Origin: Humulus lupulus
Lineage: Eukaryota; Streptophyta; Magnoliopsida; Rosales; Cannabaceae
NCBI RefSeq assembly: GCF_963169125.1
Contig: NC_084794.1
Coordinates: 229,845,219-229,909,218, forward strand
Reading direction: 5' to 3'
Length of the DNA stretch: 64,000 nucleotides
A program made the translations under genes and the position numbers. How positions within the stretch are numbered: position 1 is the first letter of the stretch; the number at the start of each line of letters is the position of its first letter. This document shows positions 12,723-23,072 of the stretch, one piece after another. The notes under the pieces are model-generated. The model had not been told where the DNA came from and ran no database searches. It saw only the letters and a program-made list of their open reading frames with translations.

Positions 12723-13201
12723 GTCTAGGTTTAAGGGTTCCTAAAGACTGGCTGGACATGTACATTCGTCGCTAAAGACAAGCTCGACTTAAGGTTTGGT
12801 AATTGTATATTTGTGTTTATATGCTTAAGTGTTTGGAAAAGGAATATGAATGCTTTAATCTGTTTGATTAATAGGGAGCATGAGATACCGATAGGGCCTG
12901 GCCCTTGACTGTTGTGTGATTATATTGAGGCGTGCTTATTAGCATTGATGTTGCATGTGGATGAATATTTGGATAAACTATTATATATTGATTGCTTGTG
13001 ATTGGTTGTGTTCTATGGTGGATCATGGAAAGATTGTTACCCTATCATTATAGTCTGACCGCTGAGTCATTGATTGCAGATTAACTAGGATAGATATGCA
13101 TCCTAAGGCGATCTATACGACTAGCCAGCACTGGGTCTGAGGCTAGGGATGATGACCAGGGCCAGAACCCTCCGCCAGTCCCTGAGAACTGGCAATAGAT
13201 C
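12723..13201 (+). other. Tekay-element leader between primer site and gag
   Basis: Untranslated leader that continues from the primer-binding site once the solo LTR is removed. No ORF of note and no repeat seen. It ends at the gag start near 13202. Confidence 0.6.
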
Positions 13202-14206
13202 ATGGCAGACATGCAAGCTCGACTTTAGAGCCAGGAAGAGCATATCCATCTTTTGAGATAGCAGGCTCCGTCAGGGAGTGCTAGATCTATTGTGCCACCT
13301 GTTGTGGCACCGGTTGTACAGACACCGAAAGTTGGAAACAGGTGGGAGCCATTGTATGAGCGATTCAGGAGACAGCACCCTCCAACCTTCGAGGGAGGAC
13401 TAGATCCACTAAAGGCCGAATAGTGGATGAGTATGATTATCGCTATCCTAGACTTCATAAGGGTAAAGGGTAATGACCAGGTGGCCTGTGCCACATATAT
13501 GCTGAAAGAGGATGCCCGCATTTGGTGGGAAGTGGCATCACAAACTAGAGATGTTACTACTCTGGGTTGGGATGGATTCAAGGATTTATTCAGTCAGAAG
13601 TATTACAATGTTGCCATCAGGGCAGCGAAGGTGAATGCATTTGTGGGGTTAGTTCAGGGCAACATGACAGTTACATAACATGCCCTGAAGTTTGACCGAC
13701 TTGCGAAGTTTGCACCAGACCTTGTGCCTACTGATGCAGCTAGGCAGAACAAATTTATTAGAGGGCTTAATGCTATGATATCCCAAGATGTGAGAATTAC
13801 AACAGTACCTGGGGGGATCACTTATGCTCAGGCTGTTGAGACGGCTCTTACCGCTGAGGAAGCAGAGAACAAGATTTGGAGGGAGAATGCTGCGAGACGG
13901 GAGGTTCGCAGGGCGGTGCCTCCATATTCAGGTACTGGTAGGGGTGGAGGCCCTAGTGATCTGAAGAGGAAGACCCCTGACATTTCAACCATTGCTGGTC
14001 CTGATAGGAGGGGCTGGGGTGTTCAGGGTAGCCGCCAAGGAGGCGGTGACACATGGAGGAGTTACCCCGAGTGCACGAGGTGCAGAAGGCGCCATCCTGG
14101 CAAATGTCAGGCCAAGGCCTATTATGTATGTGGGGTGGTGGGACACCTCAAGAAGGACTGCCCAACAGGGACGAAAGGGTCAGGGATCTTAGCTCTATCA
14201 GGCTAG
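13202..14206 (+). pseudogene. gag: Tekay-type gag, broken
   Basis: One frame can be followed from an ATG at 13202 (MADMQARL) to 14206, but it has stops near 13226, 13259, 13421 and 13676. Conserved Gag parts are HPPTFEGG (about 13378), EDARIWWEV (about 13508), LVPTDAARQNKFIRGL (about 13720) and a C-terminal Cys/His region at about 14070-14165. In that region YVCGVVGHLKKDC lacks the first knuckle cysteine, which is Tyr. Gag would form the capsid and bind element RNA. The element is cut off shortly after this gene: no Tekay protease, RT or integrase follows, and the next sequence is a different gag. Confidence 0.82.
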
Positions 14207-14235
14207 AACCGAAGATGAACAACACATAAAACCGT

Positions 14236-14784
14236 GTGGCTATGTTGGAGCAAGATACGACCAATCTACTAGCCTGCATAACTGCAATTGAGCGAAGGGA
14301 GAACCTTTCAAGTACATCCAATAGTCCTCAGATGGAGGAACATATTGAGGCAGTGGAACGAGCAGTGAAAGACCTACAAGAAGCACTAAATGACCTCGTA
14401 GAGAATTGTAGGGGGTCAGTTGAGGCATTGAAGGATGAGATGTTAGAGATGAACACTAAGCTGAACCTTACCATGAGGGTTGTCGGGAATCAACCTGCAA
14501 CTGGACCCATTGGCATGGAATACGGAAGGGTAAAGGTGCCTGAGCCGAGGCCCTATGGCGGGGCTAGAGACACAAAGGACTTAGAGGACTTCCTCTTTGA
14601 TATGGAGCATTACTTCAGAGTTGTGAGAGCTAAATCAGAAGATGGCAAGGTCGTCATGGAAACAATGTACTTGTCTGTGGATGCCACAGTGTGGTGGAGG
14701 ACGAAGTACGATGATATTCAAAATGGCAGATGCACCATAGCAACATGGGAAAGTGAAGAAGACCAACATCTCGTCCTTCAATGA
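14236..14784 (+). pseudogene. gag: Galadriel-like chromovirus gag, truncated
   Basis: A 182-codon frame starting MLEQDTTNLLACITAIERR. It has a helical, coiled-coil-like N-terminus (residues about 30-80) and the beginning of a capsid domain (VPEPRPYGGARDTKDLEDF, about residues 108-126; AVTVWW-like motif DATVWWRTKYDD near residue 150). It stops before the usual zinc knuckle. The next domain, protease, begins in another frame at 14753. The same 14-base word AAGTGAAGAAGACC occurs at about 14751 and 14803, which suggests deletion of the gag C-terminus between short direct repeats. The 5' LTR and primer site of this element are absent; sequence to the left is Tekay gag. Confidence 0.75.
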
Positions 14785-15243
14785 TCTCAAGAAACATGGT
14801 GCGAAAGTGAAGAAGACCCTTGGAAAAGGACTAATGTATGTGGACGCCATTCTAAATGGTAAAATGGCTGGAAGCGTGATGATCGACACAGGCGCCACTC
14901 ACAACTTCATTTCGAAGATCGAAGCTAAATGTCTGGGACTGAAATGGGAGAAGGAATATGGCCGCATGAAAGCGGTTAACTCAGAAGCCTTAGCCACAAC
15001 CGGTGTGGCTAAGAAAGTGAACATGAAGATCGGCTCGTGGGAGGGGCAAACTGACTTGGTGGTCGTGCGAATGGATGACTTTGATGTGATATTGGGTATG
15101 GACTTTCTTTCGGAGAAGGGAGCCATTCTTATCCTAACTATGGGAAGTTTACTCATAATGGGAGAGACACCTGCAGTGGTGCCTGCTAAAGTGGAGCAAC
15201 CCCCAGAAACCAAGTTGTTGCAGCCTTGTAATTTAAGAAGGGC
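14753..15243 (+). pseudogene. pol: Galadriel-like retropepsin domain
   Basis: A 164-codon frame with the aspartic protease signature MIDTGATHNFIS (about residues 42-53) and the flap and second-half motif DFDVILGMDFLSEKGA (about residues 108-123), where ILGMDFL is typical of Ty3/gypsy proteases. The active-site D-T-G-A is intact. It would cut the Gag-Pol polyprotein. The frame ends near 15245, exactly where RT should begin. RT, RNase H and the integrase zinc region are all missing, and the integrase core follows within about 70 bases. Confidence 0.82.
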
Positions 15244-16151
15244 GTGAAAAGACAAGATAAAGTGGAGAGACACAAGACGCTAGGGTTGTTAGAACCTTTG
15301 TTAGTCCCAAGCCGGCCATGGGTGTGTGTGTCGCTTGACTTCATTACTAGTCTACCGAAGACAGGAGACTTGAGTGTGATCTTAGTGATCATGGATAGAT
15401 TTTTAAAGTATACAACATTCATACTGGTGTCGAAGTATTGCTCAGCAGAAGAGACAGCAAGACTTTTCTTTAAGTATGTTGTTAAGTATTGGGGAGTACC
15501 CCAAAATATAGTCAGTGAGTGAGATGGAAGATTCACAGGGACCTTTTGGGGTCACAACTAAACATTTCCTCGAGCTACCATCCTCAAACAGACGGACAGA
15601 CTGAAAGATTCAATGGGATGCCGGAAGAGTACTTGCAACATTTTTCCAACACCAACCAAAAGAATTGGCCGCAACTACTAGACATAGCTCAATTTTTCTT
15701 CAACTCTCAGAAGAGTTCTTTGTCAAACAAGAGCACTTTTGAAGTTGTCAACGGCCAGTAACCATTGTTACCTGACACAGTGGATGAGTATCGAGGAAGA
15801 AATCCAAGAGCCTTTAATTTCACAAAATATTGGAAGAAAACCACGAAGAGTGCCCGAGCCTATCTAGAGAAGGCTTCAAAGAGAATGAAGGCAGATCAGA
15901 AAAGACGTCTGCTGGAATTTAAAGTAGGCAACTTAGTGATGATCAAGCTGAGGCCCAAACAACTGAGATTTCGAGGGAATAAGGACATCAGACTCATCTG
16001 CAAATACGAGGGTCCTGTTCCAGTCATCTCGAAAGTGAGCCTAACCTCCAACAAAGTCAGCTTACCAAAATGGATGAAGATACACCCAGTATTGCACGTC
16101 AGCAACCTCAAACTGTATCATGAAGATCCAGAAGATCCAGCTCGCAACTAG
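15244..16151 (+). pseudogene. pol: Galadriel-like integrase core and C-terminus, broken
   Basis: Three consecutive frames hold the integrase core. First acidic motif: WVCVSLDFITSLPK, then VIMDRFLKYTTFI (about 15320-15420). The second acidic motif region reads NIVSE followed by a stop codon (about 15510-15523), so the expected Asp is Glu. Third motif: SSYHPQTDGQTERFN (about 15575-15618), Glu kept. A stop lies near 15760. The C-terminal domain (15765-16151) has LLEFKVGNLVMIKLRP and HPVLHVSNLKLY. The enzyme would insert element DNA. Stop codons and the changed acidic residue make it inactive. Confidence 0.83.
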
Positions 16152-16340
16152 TCTACCAGAGAAGGAGTTAACGTCAAGCCATGAAGCATCAGACAACCTG
16201 AAGAAATCCTAGCAGAGAGGACCGTGGTCATGGACAGAAAGAAGAAGAAAGAGTTTCTCGTGAACTGGAAAGGGCTCGAAGCTGAAGAAATTTGCTGAGA
16301 AAGAGCGGAGGACTTGCACAAGCTTACGTAGAAGATTGAA
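16152..16340 (+). pseudogene. Chromodomain remnant at the end of the Galadriel-like pol
   Basis: After the integrase C-terminus the three frames still spell parts of a chromodomain: PEEILAERTVV, then FLVNWKGL and an acidic helix start (about 16197-16290), interrupted by stops. Chromodomains in chromoviruses steer integration to particular chromatin marks. This remnant is the main reason for calling the element a chromovirus. It is followed within 60 bases by the polypurine tract. Confidence 0.7.
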
Positions 16341-16379
16341 GATCAGCAAGGAGCAGGTTCATCAAGGACGCCGAAGATT

Positions 16380-16393
16380 TAAGTGGGGGAGAG
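16380..16393 (+). promoter_or_regulatory. Polypurine tract of the Galadriel-like element
   Basis: TAAGTGGGGGAGAG directly before the 3' LTR start TGTGACG. The same purine tract precedes the LTR at 59446 in the hairpin-LTR family, which supports kinship of the two families. Confidence 0.75.
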
Positions 16394-16604
16394 TGTGACG
16401 TGTTGCGACATGACACACCTCCAAGGGGCTATTTTGTATGTATGACCATGCCTTGGTGCTTGATCATTAGTCAAGTCTTGCACCAAGTAACCTCAAGGGT
16501 AGGGGATGGCACTTTTGTAATTATGTAAATGTCTCCTAGGAGAAAATCATATATGTTCCTCGAAAAACTTTATTTCCTTAGAATGCTCCCTAGGGGGAGG
16601 TGAC
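16394..16604 (+). repeat. 3' LTR of the Galadriel-like element, left part
   Basis: First 211 bp of an LTR starting TGTGACGTG. It contains AAAATCATATATGTTCCT, also found (as AAAAATCATATATGTTCCT) in the LTRs at 55580 and 60662. It is interrupted at 16604 by the Angela element and resumes at 40802. Bases 16600-16604 (GTGAC) are the left target duplication. Confidence 0.8.
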
Positions 16605-18460
16605 TGTTGGGGTTTTATGCCCTAATTAAAACCCAATTTCTTTGTAATCTCATTTATTATCAATAAAAGAATAGAAATCATTTTTGACTTGGTCAATCAC
16701 TTTGCTCACATGTTTTATTTTCATGATTATTTGTTTAATATAAACTTCTATTAAATCCCGAACTTATAGCTAATCGTATTTATAGTGACGTAATCACAGT
16801 GGAATATAAATATGATTATATGTTCAAAATAAGTTAGTCCTAAGATTAGTCAATGCACAAGATTTACATTGACTTGCTAATCTACGATATGATCTACTTA
16901 CACATTACAGTATTATGTTCTTTCCAAAACATTAGCAAAGTAGAAAAGATCAGACGTATTTGTTCCATCGGACAGGACCAATATTGACAGGTGATAAGAT
17001 AAGTAAACATACCGTTATTATCTATTCTAGTCATATCATATAGTTGACCATAGGTCAATTCAATCTCAATTATGAGTGGTTAGTATTCTAACTGATTGTA
17101 TTATTTGAGTTCTTTGACTTGTTCGTTACCAGCTTACCCTACGGACTAGCCCATACTTACATCTTGGGAACTCGGTAGTATAATTGAGTGGGAGTTTTAT
17201 CATAGATATGAGCATCTATAGCTTCTGATGAAGAAGTGAAACGATGGTTTCCTTTTAGTTTGGTTCAAGGTGTTAAATGATAGAGATCTCATTTCAGTAA
17301 ATAAATTAGTTTACTGAAATATCAATTACAAGGAACTAAATGTTCTAAGGATAAAATACAATGAGGGGTAAAACGGTATTTTAGTCCTATCTCATTGTAG
17401 ACCGTCTATAGAGGATTGAATGACAATTATGGTTGTAACAATGGATAATTAATAGCGTATCTATATTTTTTTATAGAGTGTTCTATGAATTCAAGAGTGC
17501 AATTCCGAGTCTATAGTGGAGTCACGAGGAATTAATAAGTTAGTAAATTTATTTGTTAGATTTATGATAACTTATTGGAGCTTGAGTTCATAGGCCCATG
17601 TTCCCCATTGTACCTTGGATAAAATCATCTAGATAGTCTTAATTAATTGATTTAATTATCAATTAGAATTATCAAAGTTGACCAAATCAATTTTGGATAG
17701 TTTCACAGAGTTATGTAATTTAGAGAAGAAAAGAGAAATTATGGCACATTTATTAATTAAGATAAATTCGTATCTAAATTAATAAATAAGTTTAAATCAA
17801 GGTTCAAATTATAAATAATTAATTTGATATAGGATTTAAATAACTATTTAATTAATTAAATCAATAGAAAATAATACAAGTCTTGATTTTAAATCCAATG
17901 GGCTTATAATCAAATGGGAAATTTCACGGACCTAAAGCCCATTATAATTTCAACCTAGGGCTTCAAATTGACTATTATTTTATTGATTTTTTAATTAAAT
18001 TAAATGGCCTAATTGAGTCTATAAAAGTAATGCTTAGAGAGAAGTCAACATAGACGACAGATAAGTTTAATCACTGGTTTTCTTATAGTTTTAGATTCTC
18101 TCTAAACACAAGTCATTTTCTAAGCCTCTTTGTTATTTTCTCTTCTTCTCTCTGTATCTATCTCATGTGTTGAGAATTGCCCACTCTAGTCTAGGTGATT
18201 CTAAGGATACTTTGGAAGACTGTGAAGATTATAGAAGATCGGTTTCGTTTCTTGATAATACTCTGCGACAGAAAGGATACAAGGGTTAGAGAAACTGAAA
18301 GAATGACTCATTCATTCCGCTGCGTATACTGTAAGTATTCTTATCATTGTTTCTCTTTGAATTCAATTTTAGATATATGTTCTAGATTATCTCATATTAA
18401 TTTGTCTAATATTAGATTTACATGAAAATAAATAAAGATTCTGTATAAGTTTTCCTGACA
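16605..18460 (+). repeat. 5' LTR of the Angela element
   Basis: A 1856-bp LTR, TGTTGGGG at the start and CTGACA at the end (the 3' copy ends CCAACA). It is followed by a primer-binding site. Long LTRs of this size fit the Angela lineage. No coding content. Confidence 0.88.
18020..18027 (+). promoter_or_regulatory. TATA box of the Angela 5' LTR
   Basis: TATAAAAG, conserved at 40356-40363 in the 3' LTR with the same surroundings. It would drive the genomic RNA, with a start expected about 30 bases downstream, near 18050. Confidence 0.65.
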
Positions 18461-20825
18461 ACAGGCATCAGAGCCTTTGGTAATCTTTATTTTCATGCAT
18501 GAACAAGTTAAAAATTGGATTATTTGATAGTTTTTCATGTTTTTATGAAGCATATTGATTTTATGTGATTATTAGCAATTTTTAGGTTATTTTGTTGTGT
18601 TTTATATGCCATTAATTTTTATATAAGCTTTATTTTGTGTAAAACATGTTAAAAATTAATAAGAAAATAGTTTTGGTTTGAAAAATTGCACAATAAAAAT
18701 TTCAGAAAAAATTTGCTCTGACTGCCACACGCGCACGCACACCACGCGCACGCACGCGCACACCGTCCGCCACCCGCGCGCACCTCTGTAGCCGCGCGCG
18801 CACGTCCATCCATCAGTGCATGGTGAACAGTACCCGAAATGTTTCGGGTACTATTCATCTGAATTTTTAATTTTTTTGTAAAATTAAAGAAAAATAAAAA
18901 TTGTGAAAATAAATTATTTATAATCAAAGCTAAAAATATCATATTTATTTTTGTATTTAAAATAAGATATTTTTGTTAGTTGAGATTTAAATAATTAGAT
19001 ATTTTCTACAAAGATTCAAATTCAAATTTAAAAATAGACTAACAACTTAATTTTAAATATTTTTAATATATTAAAATATTATAATTAAGATATCATATAT
19101 GTAAGATATTTTCTTTTAAATTCTTGATATTTTTATTAAATCTTTTATTTGAAAATATAAATATCTTTTTATTCTATAGTTTTTAATATTTAAATTATTT
19201 GAAATTTGAATATTGTTAGTTAGATATTTTTATGGATATTTGAATTTGATTAACTGTTTTGAGATATTTTAGGGTTGTTATAACTATTAATATTTTATTT
19301 TATTTTAAATGGTTAAAATATTAGCTAATAGTTGTAACAACACAAGATATTTTTGAAAAACAGTTAAGATATTGATTTTAAAATTTAAAATTGGTTAAAT
19401 TTTGAAAAATATCATGTTTTTTTAACCAATCAATAAAATATTTTTTTTAATAAATGAGATTTAAATTAACTTTGTTTAATTATTGATAAATCCTATTTAA
19501 ATTAAATTAATACTTTTTTTTCAAATTAACCTAAACAAAGTTGATTGTTGATAAATTTCATTTAAATTAACTTATTTTTTTAAAAAAATTAATTAATTAT
19601 GGTATTTTTGCAAATGAAATAAATTGTGGTATTTTTGCATAAATTCATAGAATTGCTCATATAGTAACATGAATAGACTCATCCAATTATAACATGTCTG
19701 TTTGCACTATATGTGTTATTTTTGCAATTGGGCTTAGATGCATATAGTGACCCATATATTTGTTAGATATATGGATTTTGCCAAATAAAATGTACATAAA
19801 ATGATAGGTTTTATTTGGGCTCATTAGAAAATGTAAAGTTTAAATTCCTCTCTTGTGGGTGATTTCACTTGTGAAGGCCAATTTGCTTTGCATGACTATA
19901 GTGGGCCTAATCAATTAATAAAAATTAATAAAACGAAGGTTTAAATTCCTGTCTTTTGGACTTTGTATGGAAGATTTGGGGCCTTTGTAGTGGGAACGAC
20001 ATAATAGACCCAGCCCTCCTCCATATAAGCCCAATTGTTAAGGCCTATTTACCTGAGTGTTGGACTTAATTGTATAGGTTCATTATATTAGTTAAACCTA
20101 AATATTGATTAACAACAAATTAATTCTAAATTAATTGAATTTGTTTCAATGTGACACTTTAGAATTAATAGAAAATTATAGGACTTTGGTTTTAAAAATT
20201 TAATTTGTTTAATTTTTTTGGAAAACCATAGTCATTAATTTTCTAAAAATAAATAATAAAAATACTATTTTTAATATAATAATGAGCTTATTTTAAGAAT
20301 TTTATTTGATCTCCACCGTTGGTTTAACATAGTCAATAGCTTAATGGGACCTCGAGGCGCTTTGATTCGACCCCCTACAGAAGGTGTTCATTAGCTATTT
20401 TGACAAGGTTAGATTTCAAAAAATAGATAATTATAGGTCAAATTCTACTAGACTCACCCCTACGATGACTACTAGGACTATATCTATGATTATCGAAACC
20501 GTGGGTCTAGCTCTTAAAATATGAGATTTTGTTTTCTTATTTTGATCGAATAGTATGTTGTTAATAGTGGTGTCCATTATTAAATGAGTTTACAACTCTA
20601 TTTAACTAGTGGTATTTTTTACTCTCGCCAACCGGGACAAGGATATCATAGATTAGTTAAAAACCTAAAGAAATAGAGATATGATTGTTTTTGGTATTTT
20701 TTTTCTCATATCTTACATATTTTTGGTATATGGTGTGCTATTTCTTGAAATTTGTGTGAATAGAAGTTTTATTGAGCAAATGTGATTGATTTCTATTTTA
20801 TTGGTAATTTGTAGCTTTAAGTTAA
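18461..20825 (+). other. Long untranslated leader of the Angela element, with primer site, GC island and palindrome
   Basis: Starts with a primer-binding site, GGCATCAGAGCC at 18464-18475, close to the initiator-Met type. It then runs 2.3 kb of AT-rich DNA without coding motifs to gag at about 20826. Two local oddities stand out: a CG/CA-alternating GC island at about 18725-18810, and an inverted repeat at 18824-18857 with 16-base arms, one mismatch and a 2-base loop. Long leaders are usual in this lineage. Confidence 0.75.
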
Positions 20826-21440
20826 GTGGTGTCTACTCCCATCCTTTCTCAACTTTCGATGGAGAAACTCACTAGAGAAAACTTCCTTAAATGGAAGCAG
20901 AATATCAACATAGAGTTGATTGGTGACAACTCTGAATTCGTCATGATTAAGGAATCCCCAGAACGAGCACCGTGTCCATACGTTCGTGATGGCACCGTCA
21001 ATGCTCGTGATAGCACTGTAAATGCTTGGATAGCACCATCTTTGCACATACGTGATGGCACATGAATGCTCGGATGGCACCGTGTCTGCACGTTCGTGAT
21101 CTACTCAAATATGGTCTGACGTAGCTCATGAATGAGCTTCAGATTTTTAAGCCTATCATGGGTGGACCTAGTAAGGAGGAGAAAATAAGACTACTATTGT
21201 TGCTGCTAATCCAGCCAAGGCTGAAGCTACCCAAGCTTCGTCTTCGAAAGCTAAAAACAAGAGGAAAGGTGGACAAAACAACAACCCCAAGCCTGCAAAG
21301 GCTGCAAAGACGAGTGCACAACCTAGTGCACAGACACCTAAGGGGAAGAACAAGAAAACAAGAAAGGTAAAGGTAAGTGTTTTCACTGCAAAGAGAAGGG
21401 GCATTGGAAATAGGATTGCCCCAAGTTTCTAGCAGCGAAA
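20826..21440 (+). pseudogene. gag: Angela gag, broken and internally rearranged
   Basis: The start MVSTPILSQLSMEKLTREN and LKWKQNINIELIGDNSEFVM are typical Angela Gag. After about 50 residues the normal capsid sequence is replaced by a degenerate short tandem repeat (20985-21105) giving peptide repeats RDGTVNA and RDSTVNA, then a stop. Normal Gag-like sequence returns near 21128-21360 in shifted frames (lysine and alanine rich). The zinc knuckle CFHCKEKGHWK then stop then DC lies at about 21378-21420, with the spacing kept but a TAG in place of a codon. Non-functional. Gag would assemble the virus-like particle. Confidence 0.8.
20985..21105 (+). repeat. Degenerate 20-25-bp tandem repeat inside Angela gag
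   Basis: About six imperfect units with core GTGATGGCAC or variants (GTGATAGCAC, GGATAGCAC, GGATGGCAC) at roughly 20987, 21007, 21028, 21052, 21072 and 21097. They stand where the capsid domain should be, so the repeat replaced coding sequence. Confidence 0.65.
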
Positions 21441-21889
21441 AACAAAGGTAATGATTATAGTTCATTTATATTGATTCTGGATCTACCAACCATGTTTGTA
21501 ACTCTTACAACTTCTTGAATCGTGGGAGGAAGTCGACGAAGGCGGCTTAAAGCTTAGAGTTGGGAACAGAGCATTCGTTGCGGTCCAAGCTAAAGGAAGA
21601 GCTCGTCTGAAGTTTGGAAATAAATACTTAATTTTAAAAGATGTATTTTTTATTCCGGATTGTAGTAGAAATTTAATTTCAGCTTCCATGTTGCAATTAG
21701 AACAATTTTGCTATGACTTTCACAAGTTCTAATATATATATTTCCTTCAATGGATCACAATTGTATATTGCATGTTTGGAAAATGGGCTTTATATTCTGT
21801 GACCTAACGAACCCCTCACTCTTAACAATGATTTATTCAAAGTAGTTAAACCTAGGACCAATAAACGTCAATAGACCGATAACGATAAT
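21441..21889 (+). pseudogene. pol: Angela protease remnant
   Basis: The copia-type aspartic protease motif YIDSGSTNHVCNSY is readable near 21466-21510, with the catalytic Asp present. Downstream text in three frames still shows fragments such as AVQAKGRARLKFGNKY, but stops and indels are frequent. The region leads into the pre-integrase domain (WHLRLGH near 21900). It would have cut the polyprotein. Confidence 0.7.
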
Positions 21890-22618
21890 ATGACGTATTT
21901 GTGGCACTTGAGACTAGGTCACTATGATAGGATTCAAAGACTTACAAAGGATGGGCCTTTGAGGGAACTCACCTCAAGTAAATTACATGTCTGTAAAACT
22001 TGTCTAAAAGGCAAACTGACCAAGCGTCCATTCTCTGCAAAGGGTGATAGGGCCAAAGAACCACTTGGTCTTGTGCATTCAGATGTTTGTGGACCTTCGA
22101 ATGTACAAGACAGGGGTGGTTTTGAGTATTTCATCACTTTCATTGATGATTACTCTAGATACTCATGTCTTTACCTAATGCATAGGAAATCAGAAACATT
22201 TTCAAAGTTTCAAGAATTCCTAGCAATGGCTCAGAACCAATTAGGTAAAACGTTAAAGATCTTGCGATCTGATAGGGGTGGAGAATATTTGGATATGCAG
22301 TTCCAAGATCATTTAACTGAACTTGGGATTTTATCACAACTTACTGCCCCAGGTACTCCGCAACAAAAAGGTGTAGCGGAACGCCGGAACAGAACTATAT
22401 TGGAAATGGTTAGATGCATGCTTAGTTACTCAACTCTACCGACTTCGTTATGGGGACATGCAATTGAAACCGCGAACGACATTCTTAATGTCATGCCATC
22501 TAAATCAATCCCCAAAACACCTTTAGAACGCTGGAATGGTCGTGAGCCTAGTTTACGCCATTATAGAATCTGGGGGTGTCCCGCCCACGTCCTGAGGAAA
22601 AAGGAAGGAAAGCTATAA
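21890..22618 (+). pseudogene. pol: Angela integrase domain (ORF remnant)
   Basis: An open stretch of 242 codons. Zinc-binding pre-integrase part: HLRLGHYDRIQRL then CKTCLKGKLTKRPF (residues about 5-50). Catalytic core: LVHSDVCGP (Asp), FIDDYSRY, LRSDRGGEYL and then GVAERRNRTILEM, which supplies the Glu. The DDE landmarks look intact. The C-terminal motif WGCPAHVLRKK is typical of copia integrases. A TAA at 22616-22618 ends it early, and the remaining C-terminus is out of frame. It would insert element DNA in the nucleus. Confidence 0.85.
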
Positions 22619-23072
22619 TCGCGAACTGAAGTTTGCATGTTTGTTGGCTATCCTAAAGGTACTCGGGGTGGAATTTTCTATAGTTATTCAGAAAAGAAAG
22701 TGTTACTTCTACAAATACTACTTTTCTGAAAAATGACTATGTCCAAAACTTCAAACCTCGCAGCAAAGTAGTTTTAGAGGAGATTGTTAATGATTTGAAT
22801 CCAATCAATGTTCCATTGTCATCAACGCAAGTTGATGATGAAATTCCCACTCTTCATGTCCAACCAACGCAAGTCGATTTAAATGAAGATAATACCACTA
22901 TTCCTGAGCAAACAGTCATAGAGCCTCGTCGTAGTGGGAGGGTTTCTAGGAACCCAGTTCGCTATGGTTTGGATGGTGAAACCAATATGATTGTTGGTGA
23001 CACTAGTGATGATGATCCATTGTCTTTCAAACAGGCAATGGCTAGCCATGAAAGGAACTATGGCTCGAAGCC
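22619..23072 (+). pseudogene. pol: Linker between Angela integrase and RT
   Basis: Decayed linker. FVGYPKGTRGG is readable near 22637. From 22795 a 93-codon frame gives EPRRSGRVSRNPVRYG, the usual copia sequence ahead of RT. A one-base frame change near 23065 separates it from RT. Confidence 0.7.

Noticed and set aside
18649..18942. A 97-codon minus-strand frame with Arg/Ala/Cys-rich middle
   Set aside because: It is created by the GC-rich alternating tract in the Angela leader and has no start context or homology cue.
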